A stretch of 64,000 nucleotides of DNA from Nitrosovibrio tenuis. GTDB lineage: Bacteria > Pseudomonadota > Gammaproteobacteria > Burkholderiales > Nitrosomonadaceae. This document shows, in pieces, positions 1 through 9,202 of the stretch. Position numbers and translations under genes: made by a program. The stretch covers positions 1-64,000 of the forward strand of contig NZ_FOBH01000006.1 of the NCBI RefSeq assembly GCF_900109785.1. Direction: 5' to 3'. The notes under the pieces were generated by a model that saw only the letters and a program-made list of their open reading frames with translations, ran no database searches and was not told the origin of the DNA. Numbering within the stretch: position 1 is the stretch's first letter; each line of letters starts with the position of its first letter.

Positions 1-171
1 CGCTAGTGGGTACCGCAATCCATTTTTGGCGGCCCAAATCAGCTACATCTGACTTGGAAGGCGCAAAAAGATCCTGATTTTGCCGCTTTCTCCCCAGGAA
101 AATAGGAGGATGGGCTGACCTGCTAAGAATTTTGTGGCCATCCACTGAGTGAGTCTTCATGTTATTTTTAC

Positions 172-312
172 ATGAAGGCGAAGATGAAGAAGCGATTTAG
201 TGAAGAGCAGATCATAGGAATATTGCGTGAAGGAGAAGTTGAGGGGGCGGTCATCCGAGACATCTGCCATAAGCACAATATGAATCGCCCCGGAATTTAT
301 AGACACCTTTAA
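172..312 (+). pseudogene. IS3-family OrfA fragment, 5' end only
   Basis: The 46-codon reading frame starts like a typical IS3-family OrfA of the IS2/IS407 kind (MKKRFSEEQIIGILRE), the start of the helix-turn-helix that binds the element ends. Similarity fades after about residue 38 and a stop follows at 310, so about half of the usual ~90 residues is missing. A second, different OrfA starts 24 bases later. The simplest reading is that one IS3 element landed in or recombined with another. An ATG at 184 is an equally possible start. Confidence 0.6.
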
Positions 313-335
313 ACTTGAAGCGACAAGGAGGTGTC

Positions 336-614
336 ATGAGCAGCAAGCGTTATAGTGAAGAATTCAAGATTGAGGCGGTCAAGCAAGTGACCGAGCGAGG
401 CTACCCGGTGGCGGAAGTTGCGCTCCGGTTGGGCGTATCACAGCACAGTCTGTATGTGTGGCTGAAGGACTATGGCCACCCGGCGGATGTTCGGCAGGAA
501 CAGCAAAGCCAAGCTGCCGAGATGCGGCGTTTGAAGGCCGAGTTGAAACGTGTAACCGAGGAGCGCGACATTCTAAAAAAGGCCGCGGCGTACTTTGCCA
601 AGGAGTCCCGGTAA
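336..614 (+). CDS. IS3-family transposase OrfA
   Basis: The 92-residue protein has a complete OrfA layout. An N-terminal helix-turn-helix (residues ~5-45, with YSEEFKIEAVKQV and GVSQHSLYVWLKDYG) should bind the element ends. A C-terminal leucine-zipper-like helix (residues ~55-85) is the usual dimerisation region. A good Shine-Dalgarno sequence (AAGGAGG) sits 4 bases before the ATG at 336, which is preferred over a TTG at 315. Near the end the run A AAA AAG (575-581) is the slippery site at which IS3 elements shift to the -1 frame to make the OrfAB transposase. The downstream OrfB is reduced to a stub, so this copy cannot move by itself. Confidence 0.85.
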   Translation: MSSKRYSEEFKIEAVKQVTERGYPVAEVALRLGVSQHSLYVWLKDYGHPADVRQEQQSQAAEMRRLKAELKRVTEERDILKKAAAYFAKESR

Positions 615-628
615 GGTACGCGTTCAAC
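582..628 (+). pseudogene. IS3 OrfB stub
   Basis: In the -1 frame relative to OrfA, entered at the A6G slippery run, translation gives ...VPVRYAFNRSG and stops at 640. VRYAF is the typical start of IS3-family OrfB, the DDE catalytic subunit. Everything after these few residues is missing. From about base 627 the sequence instead matches the 3' end of a Tn3-type transposase gene on the other strand. Confidence 0.55.
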
Positions 629-945
629 CGGTCAGGTTGATGTGCTACCAGCCCAGCGGCGACACGTGTGGTAGCAGAGTGTCATTCACGTCCTTCCTCG
701 GTTCTCGCAAGGTCTGCGCCACCCGTTCCAGGTAGATCGTGTTCCACAATACGATGGCGGCGACCCACAAGGTTGAGGCTGCTCGCGCGATAACGCTGCT
801 TCTCAAAACTGCGGCCATGGATTTCGCCTAGCCGGTTCAGGAACACGGCGCGGGCCAGGGAATCCTTTGCTTTCGCCCTTGTTCAGGCCGACCTGCACCC
901 GGCGTCGCAGGTCTAACATTTCCTTAGGGTCATGAAACAGTCAGA
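627..945 (-). pseudogene. Tn3-family transposase (TnpA) C-terminal remnant
   Basis: Read on the minus strand in shifting frames, this stretch gives [14 protein letters not shown], then [49 protein letters not shown] and HVSPLGW followed by HINLTG. These are consecutive landmarks of the C-terminal end of Tn3-family TnpA. At least two single-base frameshifts (near 860 and 770) and one in-frame stop (TAG where the family has a glutamate codon after PLGW) show that it is dead. Only about the last 100 residues of ~1000 remain, and no terminal inverted repeat or resolvase gene was seen. Confidence 0.8.
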
Positions 946-1219
946 TCTTAACGTACTTTTTCCGTTTCGTGAGCACGTTGAACGCCGCTGAGTGCGTCCG
1001 TCTCGTTCTTTTTGCCATCTTCTGCTCCATTTCCTCGCCCTGTAGGGCAATCAAAGGTAGCAGACTCTCCACTTATCGGCTTATTAAAATTTCCGGTACC
1101 AGCTCTGATATGCTCCAGCCCAGCGGACAAAAGGGAACCATTTTGCTACACAAGTAAAGTATTCATGAAACCCCTACCCGCGTTAGGCGCGGTGTTGTCG
1201 TAAACTTTATAAATTCTGG

Positions 1220-1557
1220 TCAGATCAGCGCCGGTTGCGACTCAAGCGGCTCGCCCTTGTAGGGCGCGACCTTGATCTCCCCTTCCCGCTTGCGGGCCTA
1301 GGCAATGTCGTAGCTGTTCTGCATCCGCATGAGCGTATCCATCGAAATGCCAAAGGCCTTCTCGATGCGCAGCGCCATTCCGATGACAGGTATGCGCGCT
1401 CGTTGAGCAGCGTCGAAAGCGTTGCCCGCGTGACACCTAGCACATCGGCCGCACCCGTCACGGACAGGCCCAGCGGCTCGATGATCTCATTCTTGATAAA
1501 GCCGCCGGGATGGGCCGGGTTCTTCACGCAAATTCCTAGATTTGCAGCCATGGCCAC
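1220..1557 (-). pseudogene. higA: HigA-type antitoxin, frameshifted
   Basis: The N-terminal half matches the HigA family of XRE helix-turn-helix antitoxins: NPAHPGGFIKNEIIEPLGLS, GVTRATLSTLLNERA, YLSSE. After the codons for SSE (about base 1378) one A appears to be missing. The rest of the family sequence continues in another frame as ALRIEKAFGISMDTLMRMQ, where a TAG also replaces the expected glutamine codon after DIA. The frame-corrected gene ends at the TGA at 1220-1222. It lies directly downstream of the toxin gene, in the toxin-first order usual for higBA. Two lesions make a working antitoxin unlikely. Confidence 0.8.
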
Positions 1558-1560
1558 CTC

Positions 1561-1837
1561 CTAGTGGTAATCCTCATAATCGAGGTCGATGATCTCAATC
1601 TCTTCCTGGTCGATCCGAAACGTCATGCGCCAGTTCTTGGTGACGAACAGGCTCCCATGCCCCTTTGCGGTCGCCGGTAAGCTGATGGGCTTTCCAGCTC
1701 GGCACCGTGCGCAGCTCGTCTTCCTTCTCCATGTCCTGGAGGAAGGAAACCATGCGCCGGATTTTGGCTATGACGGCGGGCTGTAGCCCGCTGGCATCAT
1801 CGTTTTCGATGAAGAACCGTAATCCTTTATGGACCAC
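1561..1837 (-). pseudogene. higB: HigB/RelE-type toxin, frameshifted
   Basis: From a GTG at 1837 the frame reads VHKGLRFFIENDDASGLQ and later SWKAHQLTGDRKG, the pattern of HigB toxins of the RelE superfamily, which cut mRNA on the ribosome. Just after GDRKG an extra G (near 1654) shifts the frame. Correcting it restores WSLFVTKNWRMTF and the C-terminal IIDLDYEDYH with its stop at 1561-1563. The conserved GDR and NWR elements are therefore on different frames. Toxin and antitoxin are both broken, so the pair has decayed. Confidence 0.8.
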
Positions 1838-2034
1838 GTTCTGATCTTCACGATTCAGGCTAGGCTACCAGAAAAGGTGTTCGGTGTTTAGTGACGCCAT
1901 ACACTACGCAGCCAACCCCTGCCAAGCCAATCGGCCTGCTTCGGCGAAAATATATAGTTATAGCTGCACCTTATTCTAGTCTTTTGACCATGCTTGCGGC
2001 TCGCGTGGCCGCCTACCGGCACTTGCGCGCGGGC

Positions 2035-2547
2035 TTATCTGTATTTTTGCTGCCGCGTGTCGCTCGGCCGCTGCTGATTTGGAGGATTTCTTGAGTATTC
2101 CCGCATGAACTCCTCCAGACTTTCCCGGGAAACCAGTCCAACCTTATAGACTGCCGGATTGCCATCAGGATCGAACACATACGTAGTGGGCAGCATCGAC
2201 ACCGGACCGATTTGGGACGCCGTTTTTTTATCGCCCAATACGACCGGATAGGAAATCGACATCGATTTGACATACTTCAGCACGGTCTTCGGATCGCGGT
2301 AATCCATCGCGATACCAATCACCATCACATCCTTGCGGCTTTCATAGAGCGATACCAGATCGGGAATCTCCTTCAGGCAGGGCGGACACCACGTGGCCCA
2401 GAAGTTTATCAGTACCCACTTGCCCTTGAAGTTGGAAAGCGTGAGTTTCTTGCCATTGGTATCTGTAAACGTAAAGCCCTTTGCCTGTGCGCCGATAGGC
2501 AACAACAGCAGCAGGCAGAACAACACAGCAAGGGAGCGTCGTATCAT
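2035..2547 (-). CDS. TlpA/ResA-like thioredoxin-fold protein
   Basis: The 170-residue protein has a signal sequence (IRRSLAVLFCLLLLLPIGAQA) followed by a thioredoxin fold of the TlpA/ResA/AhpC-TSA type. The active site is WCPPC (around residue 56) in the context NFWATWCPPCLKEIPDL, and the cis-proline loop SMLPTTYVFD is present. Such proteins act outside the cytoplasmic membrane, reducing disulphides in cytochrome c or other exported thiol proteins. The ATG at 2547 is chosen because it begins the signal peptide. The longer frame to 2643 overlaps the upstream membrane-protein gene and adds a highly charged leader. The gene starts 4 bases after that gene's stop, so the two are probably co-transcribed. 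Confidence 0.85.
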   Translation of the reverse strand: MIRRSLAVLFCLLLLLPIGAQAKGFTFTDTNGKKLTLSNFKGKWVLINFWATWCPPCLKEIPDLVSLYESRKDVMVIGIAMDYRDPKTVLKYVKSMSISYPVVLGDKKTASQIGPVSMLPTTYVFDPDGNPAVYKVGLVSRESLEEFMREYSRNPPNQQRPSDTRQQKYR

Positions 2548-2551
2548 ACTG

Positions 2552-3805
2552 CTATTGAAGAACAGCCTCGGTTGAAATCTGTGGAGAATCTTGAGGAACC
2601 GCCTCCGCAAAAAGCTGCGACAGCGGCACGTCCATTTTCTCATTCATTGCGGCAACGATGCCATCAAGCAATCGCTCCAGCTTTGCATTACCCGCTGCCG
2701 CGGCACGTGCTGCTTCCGGGCGGAATGTAAAGAGGCGGTAAATATCGGCCACCATGATTTTATCAGGGTCCACTATCTGGACCCATCCACCTGTTTTGAC
2801 CTGCCGGACGAGATTGGCTTGAACCATTCGCTCCAGTATCGGCTCGATCTCTTCGAAACCTAGATCCAGCCGCTTCTGCAGGCTGCAATAGGTTTCAACT
2901 CTTCCGTCCCGTAATGCTTCTCCCAGTGCTTGCAGCAAACGCAAAGCGTCGAAAAATTGCTTTCCCTGCGCTGTTGGGTCGCGCCGCCACGCGCGAAAGC
3001 GCCAACTCGAAAGCGAGGCGGCAATCACCGCGCCGAGTAACACCATCAGCCAGGAAAGATAGACCCAGAGCAAAAAAATGGGAACGGTGGCAAACGCGCC
3101 ATACACCGCCTGGTAAGTCGGGAAGTGGGAAATGTACAACCCGAAAACTCTTTTCATTATCTCAAACCCGACCGCCGCTGCCACCCCGCCGGCAATTGCG
3201 TGACGCAACAAGACCTGGCGATTAGGTACGATCAGATAGGGAATTGAAAATGCAATGCTTGTCAGCACGAGCGGCGCCAATTGCAGAAGCACAACGTTAA
3301 TGCCGGGAATATCCTGGGTTAATCCCATCGAGATTCCGATCAGCCAGGAAGTAAGAGACAGGCTTCCGCCTATCAATAGCGGTCCGATGGTCAGAACGGC
3401 CCAATAGATCAGCACGCGATGCAATAGCGGGCGCAACCGTGGCACGCACCAGATGGCGTTCAATGCCTTATCGATCGTCAGCATCAGGGCAATGGCCGTT
3501 ACGCCCAGAAAGAATGTGCCGATAGCTGTGAGCTTGACCGCATTGTCGGCGAATTGCTGCATGTACACTTCGATTGCCCGGTTTGCGGCCTCCGGCACCA
3601 TGGTGGTGAGAAGGAAAACTTTTATTTGGGTTGAGTAGTCACTAAAAGCCGGAAATGCCGCCACTACTGACAAGGCAATCGCTATAAAAGGCACCAATGA
3701 AAGCAAGGTTGTAAAGGTCAGGCTGGCCGCGACCTGGGTGCAGTTATGCTGGAAAAAACGGATCAGTACATAATGCGTGAAATCCAGAAATCGCGCAGAT
3801 TTCAT
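2552..3805 (-). CDS. YihY/virulence factor BrkB family membrane protein
   Basis: The 417-residue protein has the YihY (UPF0761) layout: a conserved N-terminus (FFQHNCTQVAASLTFTTLLS), about six transmembrane segments over residues 30-265, including the LLSLVPFIAIAL and WVYLSWLMVLLGAVIAA segments, and a cytoplasmic C-terminal tail of ~150 residues that looks like a winged-helix-type domain. The family is sometimes called ribonuclease BN by mistake. Its physiological role is not settled. It precedes the TlpA-like gene by 4 bases and follows leuA by 30 bases, in the same direction. Confidence 0.85.
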   Translation of the reverse strand: MKSARFLDFTHYVLIRFFQHNCTQVAASLTFTTLLSLVPFIAIALSVVAAFPAFSDYSTQIKVFLLTTMVPEAANRAIEVYMQQFADNAVKLTAIGTFFLGVTAIALMLTIDKALNAIWCVPRLRPLLHRVLIYWAVLTIGPLLIGGSLSLTSWLIGISMGLTQDIPGINVVLLQLAPLVLTSIAFSIPYLIVPNRQVLLRHAIAGGVAAAVGFEIMKRVFGLYISHFPTYQAVYGAFATVPIFLLWVYLSWLMVLLGAVIAASLSSWRFRAWRRDPTAQGKQFFDALRLLQALGEALRDGRVETYCSLQKRLDLGFEEIEPILERMVQANLVRQVKTGGWVQIVDPDKIMVADIYRLFTFRPEAARAAAAGNAKLERLLDGIVAAMNEKMDVPLSQLFAEAVPQDSPQISTEAVLQ

Positions 3806-3835
3806 GAGTTACGGGCCATCGGAAAATTGGCTACC

Positions 3836-5368
3836 CTAAACCTGAGGGTGAGCCCGCTCCAGCTTGCTGTGCAGCTTATTGAGCGCGCTGAGGTATGCTT
3901 TGGCTGACGCCACCACAATATCTGTATCCGCCCCATGGCCATTGACGATGCGTCCCGATTTTTGGAGCCGCACGGTGACTTCACCTTGCGAATCGGTACC
4001 GCTGGTGATGGCGTTAACCGAGAATAATTGCAACTCGGCGCCGCTGATCAGAATTTTTTCAATTGCGCGAAATGTCGCATCTACGGGACCGCTTCCTTCG
4101 GATTCCGCGCGCGACTCTCTCCCATCTTCCGAGATGACCACATGGGCATAGGGCATTTCGCCCGTTTCGCTGTGTGCTATAAGCGAGAGAAGCCGGTAAT
4201 GTTCCTGCAGGACCATGGCTTCGTCCGAAACCAGTGCATGCAAATCCTCGTCGAAAACATCATGCTTCTTGTCCGCTAGTTCCTTAAAGCGCATGAAAGT
4301 GGTATTGAGGGCTTCTTCCGAATTGAGCTCGATACCGAGCTCGGCCAGCCGGGTGCGGAAAGCATTTCGGCCGGAATGTTTGCCAAGCAGTATTTTATTC
4401 GCGCCCCAGCCGACATCTTCAGCACGCATGATCTCATAGGTTTCGCGGTGCTTGAGCACGCCGTCCTGATGTATGCCGGATTCATGGGCGAACGCATTTG
4501 CTCCGACAATGGCTTTATTGGGTTGTACCGGAAAGCCGGTGATTCCCGAGACCAGCTTGCTTGCCGGTACGATATGTACAGCATCGACGCGTGTGTCGCA
4601 GGGGAAAAAATCCTGGCGAGTGCGCACTGCCATCACGATTTCCTCCAGGGCAGCGTTGCCTGCGCGTTCCCCCAAGCCATTTATCGTGCATTCCACCTGC
4701 CGCGCTCCATTTGCTACCGCAGACAGCGAATTCGCCACCGCCAGCCCCAGGTCATTGTGGCAGTGTACGGAAAACACCACCTTATCCGAGTTCGGTATGC
4801 GCTCGCGCAGCGTACGGATGAGGTTGCCGAATTGCTCAGGCATGGTGTAACCGACGGTGTCCGGAATGTTCAGGGTTTTGGCTCCCGCATCGATAACGGC
4901 TTCCAGCACACGGCAGAGAAATGTGATATCCGAGCGGCCCGCATCCTCAGGAGAAAACTCTACATCGTCCGTGTATTGGCGCGCCCATTTCACCGCCCTG
5001 ACCGCTTGCTCCACCACCTGATCGGGTGACATGCGCAGCTTCTTTTCCATATGAATGGGCGACGTAGCAATAAATGTATGTATGCGCGACGCGCTGGCAC
5101 CTTGCAATGCCTCACCGGCACGCCGGATATCGGCTTCTATCGCACGGGCAAGGCCGCACACCGTACTTTCCTTGACCGAGTCAGCCACTGCCTTGACTGC
5201 TTCAAAGTCGCCGTTGGACGCGGCCGGAAATCCGGCTTCAATTACATCCACGCGCATGCGCTCCAATTGCCTTGCAATACGGATCTTTTCCTCCCTGGTC
5301 ATCGAAGCGCCAGGGCTCTGCTCGCCATCACGCAAAGTGGTGTCAAAAATAATTAGATGATCTTTCAC
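3836..5368 (-). CDS. leuA: 2-isopropylmalate synthase
   Basis: LeuA makes the first committed step of leucine biosynthesis, condensing acetyl-CoA with 2-oxoisovalerate in the cytoplasm. At 510 residues it is normal length. The TIM-barrel catalytic domain (residues ~1-270) shows [13 protein letters not shown] with the metal-binding aspartate and [13 protein letters not shown] with the metal-binding histidines. [15 protein letters not shown] marks the linker. Residues ~390-505 form the C-terminal domain for leucine feedback inhibition. No leucine-codon leader peptide or attenuator was recognised upstream, and no other leu gene is nearby. Confidence 0.97.
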   Translation of the reverse strand: MKDHLIIFDTTLRDGEQSPGASMTREEKIRIARQLERMRVDVIEAGFPAASNGDFEAVKAVADSVKESTVCGLARAIEADIRRAGEALQGASASRIHTFIATSPIHMEKKLRMSPDQVVEQAVRAVKWARQYTDDVEFSPEDAGRSDITFLCRVLEAVIDAGAKTLNIPDTVGYTMPEQFGNLIRTLRERIPNSDKVVFSVHCHNDLGLAVANSLSAVANGARQVECTINGLGERAGNAALEEIVMAVRTRQDFFPCDTRVDAVHIVPASKLVSGITGFPVQPNKAIVGANAFAHESGIHQDGVLKHRETYEIMRAEDVGWGANKILLGKHSGRNAFRTRLAELGIELNSEEALNTTFMRFKELADKKHDVFDEDLHALVSDEAMVLQEHYRLLSLIAHSETGEMPYAHVVISEDGRESRAESEGSGPVDATFRAIEKILISGAELQLFSVNAITSGTDSQGEVTVRLQKSGRIVNGHGADTDIVVASAKAYLSALNKLHSKLERAHPQV

Positions 5369-5712
5369 GGTTTTCTCCGCTTGAGAAAGGATACCCGAAC
5401 TGTGATACAGAACCAGAAACAGATTCCGTCAATGCAAAACTCGAAGAGGGGGTGGGTAGTTAGCGCGCGGGGCGCAGCAGCGGCCTTGCCAGGAGCGGCA
5501 AGCGAGGCAAAAAGCGGGGCGGGCAACGATAACCGGCATGCGTCATACTCGGAATATAAAAGGTTTCACACGTTCGTGCAAGAACTTTCCTGAGCCAGTT
5601 CAGACGTTCCCTGCATACCTCCCTGGCTGCTATATTGAAAGCATATCGAGGATAACGGACTGCGTGAACAATAATGCACCCGAAATTAAAAAAGCGCGAG
5701 CGCGAGGTGGAA
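5369..5712. other. Intergenic region between leuA and the SCO gene
   Basis: This divergent intergenic stretch should contain promoters for leuA (minus) and the SCO gene (plus). It has a G-rich patch (5440-5530) with GGCCTTGCCAGGAGCGGCAA-like self-complementarity but no clear gene, terminator or operator. In-frame ATGs at 5674 and before extend the SCO frame but lack ribosome-binding sites. Confidence 0.4.
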
Positions 5713-6321
5713 ATGAGGCTCTCCCGGGCGGGTGTGCCGCTACGCCGCTATATTCTGAGCATGACAATAGCGCTCGCGCTAAGCGGTTGTATTGCGGAAA
5801 AACCCTGGCATGTGGAAGAGGTTACGGGACACTTGCCGGATCTGAATTTTTCCCTGACCTCTGATCACGGCAGTACCGTGACAGCAAGCACATATGAGGG
5901 CTACCTGTTATTGATGTACTTCGGGTTTACACGTTGCACTGCCGAATGCCCTGTTTCGATGGCACGCCTAGCGCACGTCATGCGACTCCTGGGGGACGAT
6001 GCGAACCGCGCGCGTATCCTGTTTGTCACGCTTGACCCCCGACGCGATACGCCGCAGATATTGCATCGTTACGTCACCCAATTTGATTCCGAACATGCGG
6101 TCGGACTGACGGGGACGATAGCCGATATCGAACGTCTTACCAAACAATATCGGGCAGCCTACCGCCCTCGCTCCAGAATTGATGAAGCGGGGGATATAGA
6201 GCATGGCGATGCGGTGTATATTTTTGATACAAAAGGTCAAGCACGCCTGCTGGCGACATCCTCCGACTCGGACGAGAGTTTGGCGAAAGACCTGCAGCGT
6301 CTCATCAAGACCAATTACTAG
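5713..6321 (+). CDS. SCO1/SenC-type copper chaperone, lipoprotein
   Basis: The 202-residue protein has a lipoprotein signal ending in the lipobox LSGC (residue ~26) and a thioredoxin-like SCO domain. Copper ligands are visible: the CxxxC motif in FGFTRCTAECPVS and a downstream histidine in DIEHGDAVYIFD. LFVTLDPRRDTP is the family signature. SCO proteins deliver copper to, or reduce thiols of, the CuA site of cytochrome c oxidase subunit II. That fits the oxidase genes facing it. The ATG at 5713 is preferred over the one at 5674 because GAGGTG lies just upstream and it gives a normal lipoprotein signal. Confidence 0.9.
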   Translation: MRLSRAGVPLRRYILSMTIALALSGCIAEKPWHVEEVTGHLPDLNFSLTSDHGSTVTASTYEGYLLLMYFGFTRCTAECPVSMARLAHVMRLLGDDANRARILFVTLDPRRDTPQILHRYVTQFDSEHAVGLTGTIADIERLTKQYRAAYRPRSRIDEAGDIEHGDAVYIFDTKGQARLLATSSDSDESLAKDLQRLIKTNY

Positions 6322-6405
6322 ATGGCCCCATGCTTGAAGTAAGGCTCAGCCTTATGGCAAGTTCCGGACCCAAAGTAGCGGTACAATTTCTGGAGCGAAC
6401 CAATC

Positions 6406-7227
6406 ATGGATATGTTGTACTGGTTCACCCCTTGGGAGGAATCCGCTTTGGTTGCCGTCGTGGCAGGCACTGCGGCCATCCTATTCTTGCGCGGTTGTGG
6501 CAGAAGCCATCCACGGCTTCAGCAGAAATTGTATTTTTGGACAGGACTCATTCTCCTCTACCTCGTTTCCCATACACAGTTCGACTATTACGCCGAACAT
6601 CAATTTTTCATTCATCGGCTTCAGCATCTGGTATTGCATCACCTGGGACCCTTTCTAATCATTTTGAGCAGCCCCTGGTCGACGCTTCTTGCGGGCATGC
6701 CTCATCCGGGAAGACAACTGTGCGCTCAAATAGCCGAATGGAAGCCACTCCTCTATTTGGACCGGGTTCTCTGCAAACCCATTATTGCGGTGACGCTATT
6801 CAGTGCGCTCATCGGTTTCTGGCTATTGCCTTCCGTACATTTCACCGCGATGATCGACTGGCGCTTGTATCGCTTGATGAACTGGAGCATGTTTATAAAC
6901 GGACTGATGTTTTGGGGGATCGTCCTGCATCAGAGGCCCATACTGTCCGTCCGCCTGACGCCGGGTTCCCGTATCGCCATGATGCTCGCCGTGATCCCGC
7001 CACAAATCGTGCTGGGAGCACTGATTTTTTTTGCTACGCGGGAAATCTACCCGATCTACACCATTTGCGGCCGAGCTATTGGCGGCGTGAGTGCCATAGC
7101 AGATCAGCAAATCGGAGGAATAATTCTATGGATTCATGGTGCAATGATGAGCGCCATCGGCATATTGATTGTGGCTCGCAATGAACTGATGCCAGGAAAA
7201 GCGCGGGAACAGGAGCAGCCGGGCTGA
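6406..7227 (+). CDS. ctaG: CtaG-type cytochrome c oxidase assembly protein
   Basis: The 273-residue polytopic membrane protein belongs to the caa3-type CtaG family (Caa3_CtaG), not the CtaG/Cox11 family. It has about seven transmembrane segments and the conserved HTQFDYYAEHQFFIHRLQHL and HHLGPFL histidine-rich stretches that may bind copper, plus SSPWSTLLAG and HQRPILS. In other bacteria this family is needed for an active caa3 oxidase. It lies 84 bases after the SCO gene in the same direction and converges with the tri-haem cytochrome gene, so it probably matures the oxidase encoded opposite. Confidence 0.88.
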   Translation: MDMLYWFTPWEESALVAVVAGTAAILFLRGCGRSHPRLQQKLYFWTGLILLYLVSHTQFDYYAEHQFFIHRLQHLVLHHLGPFLIILSSPWSTLLAGMPHPGRQLCAQIAEWKPLLYLDRVLCKPIIAVTLFSALIGFWLLPSVHFTAMIDWRLYRLMNWSMFINGLMFWGIVLHQRPILSVRLTPGSRIAMMLAVIPPQIVLGALIFFATREIYPIYTICGRAIGGVSAIADQQIGGIILWIHGAMMSAIGILIVARNELMPGKAREQEQPG

Positions 7228-7333
7228 CAAGGCGCGCCCCCCGCAGTTCATTTTCCATGGCAAGCGATCAGCCTGAGCTTATGCCCCAGATGCTGGAGTT
7301 AAAGACTACGAAAGATTAGGCTGCCCGCATAGC

Positions 7334-8623
7334 TCATTTTTGCAACGCCTCTCGTAACAAATACACATCGCGCGTCGTTACCGGGGATGCTGTATTGCCC
7401 CAGTTGTTGCGAACAAAGGTAAGGACCTCCGCAATCTCGCGGCTGGATAATTCTTTTGCGTAACCGGGCATTTCCTTCGGTTTCGGCCCGTGTCTGGTCG
7501 CCGGGCCTTTGCCCCCTTCCAGCATGAGGCGGATCAGGGAAGTGGAATTGTCGGATAGCACCATGGGGCTGCCGGCAAGCCGCGGAATCTCCGGTGTCTT
7601 GCCTGTACCGTTATCCCTATGACATTTGGCGCAGAATCCGGCGTATATACCCGCGCCGGGGCGTTCAAACGCATCGACCGGAAATCCAGTCGAGATCTTC
7701 GAGACAGGTGCCGCTTGGGTTAGATAGGATGACCTTCCCTTTCTGGCTCTCAATGACTTGAGATAGTGTGCGATTGCATCCAGGTCTTCTTTTTGTAAAT
7801 ACTGTGTGCCATTTTCGATAACCAGGACCATGCTGCCAAATGCAACCGTATGACTATTGTGGCCTGTCTGCAGAAACGTGGAAATCTCTGTTTCGGTCCA
7901 TCTGCCCAGGCCGGACGCGCGATCTCCGGTCAAGTTACCTGCAAACCAGTTCTCGATTACCGCCCCGCTCAGGTATTCTGTTGATGATTCGGAATACGCC
8001 TTTTCCTGATAGGCGAGACCTCTAGGAGTATGGCAGGCGCCACAATGACCCAGCGCTTGCACCAGATAAGCGCCGCGATTCCAGTGCTCGTTGCGGTCGG
8101 TACGCGGTTGATAACGTCCGTCCTTAACGAACGCCGCGTTCCAGAATCGAAACACCCAGCGCTGATTGAAAGGGAAGGGTAATGCAGTCTGAGGCGGCCT
8201 CTGGCTGACCGCTTTGATGCCGTTCATGAAATAGGCATAGAGCGCCTCAACATCGCTGTCCAATATCGCCGTGAAGGAGGGATATGGCATGGCTGGATAA
8301 AGACGTCTTCCACCTTTCGCGACCCCATCACGAAGCGCGCGGCTGAAATCTTCATAACTATAGTTGCCTATACCGAATACCGGATCAGGTGTGATGTTGG
8401 TCGAATAAATGGTCCCGAACGGCGAGTTGATCGCCAGCCCACCGGCAAAAGGCGGGTGACCTGGCCCGGCGGTATGGCAACCCGCACAATCAGCAACCTT
8501 GGCCAGGTAGGCCCCGCGCGCCACCAGATCAGCTTCCGCGGCCTGAGCGGTTGCGGCGACCGCGCACAGGACAATCCATGAGCAACCAGCAGCTTTGCGC
8601 TGCATCCGGCTAATCGAATCCAT
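7334..8623 (-). CDS. Tri-haem cytochrome c (alcohol/gluconate dehydrogenase cytochrome-subunit type)
   Basis: The 429-residue exported protein has a signal peptide (cleavage near AATAQA-AEAD) and three c-type haem sites: CAGCH (~residue 46), CGACH (~194) and CAKCH (~333), each with a downstream methionine candidate. Domain order and spacing match the cytochrome c subunit of membrane-bound alcohol, aldehyde or gluconate dehydrogenases, which pass electrons to a terminal oxidase. No dehydrogenase subunit is adjacent. Its position as last gene of the oxidase cluster suggests that it feeds electrons to the oxidase. The substrate side cannot be judged from the sequence. Confidence 0.88.
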   Translation of the reverse strand: MDSISRMQRKAAGCSWIVLCAVAATAQAAEADLVARGAYLAKVADCAGCHTAGPGHPPFAGGLAINSPFGTIYSTNITPDPVFGIGNYSYEDFSRALRDGVAKGGRRLYPAMPYPSFTAILDSDVEALYAYFMNGIKAVSQRPPQTALPFPFNQRWVFRFWNAAFVKDGRYQPRTDRNEHWNRGAYLVQALGHCGACHTPRGLAYQEKAYSESSTEYLSGAVIENWFAGNLTGDRASGLGRWTETEISTFLQTGHNSHTVAFGSMVLVIENGTQYLQKEDLDAIAHYLKSLRARKGRSSYLTQAAPVSKISTGFPVDAFERPGAGIYAGFCAKCHRDNGTGKTPEIPRLAGSPMVLSDNSTSLIRLMLEGGKGPATRHGPKPKEMPGYAKELSSREIAEVLTFVRNNWGNTASPVTTRDVYLLREALQK

Positions 8624-8722
8624 AAAAGCGACTCCCTGATACGGTCCGGGTAAGGACTTGATGGGCCTCGCCCCCGCATAACCTTCATTGTATCCGGGCC
8701 TGAAAACCTGGAATCCGCCTCC

Positions 8723-9193
8723 TCAAATCCAGGCGCTACAAGGCGGTACCAAAAAAATTGCGCAACACGTAAATACAATCGCGACGATAAATAAAGAACT
8801 CGACATCATTCCCAGCATTGTCAGAAACCGTGTCTGCCCTTCGTCAACCCCGGCGTCAGGATGCCCATTTGCCGCTTTGGTAATCACCACTGATCCATTG
8901 CGTATTTGCCGCCATGAAGTCCAGGCCACATATCCGGACAGTAAACCAGCTGCCAGACAAACCAGGCTGATTACAGCAAGAATCAGAGGCAACTCGACCC
9001 AGAGCGGGGCCGAAAGCGGCACTTGGCGCGGATAGCAGGCATAAGCCGCGATCGGTTCGCTCAATGACATCTGCATGACCCAGGCCACGGGTGCGCCAAA
9101 TAAGCTAACCAGCGTTCTGCCCATCGGATAGCGATGAGGAGAGCGATGTTTCGCTGAGACGTTTTGTTTAACGGAGGGACTCATTTCCAACAC
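8723..9193 (-). CDS. Small membrane protein of the oxidase cluster (CoxP-like position)
   Basis: The ~153-156-residue protein has about three transmembrane segments (around residues 32-52, 66-92 and 126-150) and no recognised motif. It follows subunit III by 9 bases and precedes the cytochrome c gene. Its place matches the extra membrane subunit (CoxP) of coxMNOP-type alternative oxidases, so it could be a small oxidase subunit or assembly factor. The frame opens with GTG at 9193, but the ATG at 9184 (MSPSVKQN) is a more natural start. Confidence 0.6.
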   Translation of the reverse strand: MLEMSPSVKQNVSAKHRSPHRYPMGRTLVSLFGAPVAWVMQMSLSEPIAAYACYPRQVPLSAPLWVELPLILAVISLVCLAAGLLSGYVAWTSWRQIRNGSVVITKAANGHPDAGVDEGQTRFLTMLGMMSSSLFIVAIVFTCCAIFLVPPCSAWI

Positions 9194-9202
9194 AGCGTCT
9201 CT

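Noticed and set aside
946-1219. Overlapping frames of ~60 codons between the Tn3 remnant and higA
   Set aside because: No family, ribosome-binding site or repeat could be supported; probably flanking debris of the mobile elements.
6330-7184. 284-codon plus-strand frame overlapping ctaG
   Set aside because: It is a shifted-frame shadow of ctaG with no recognisable domain, while the ctaG frame has clear family motifs.
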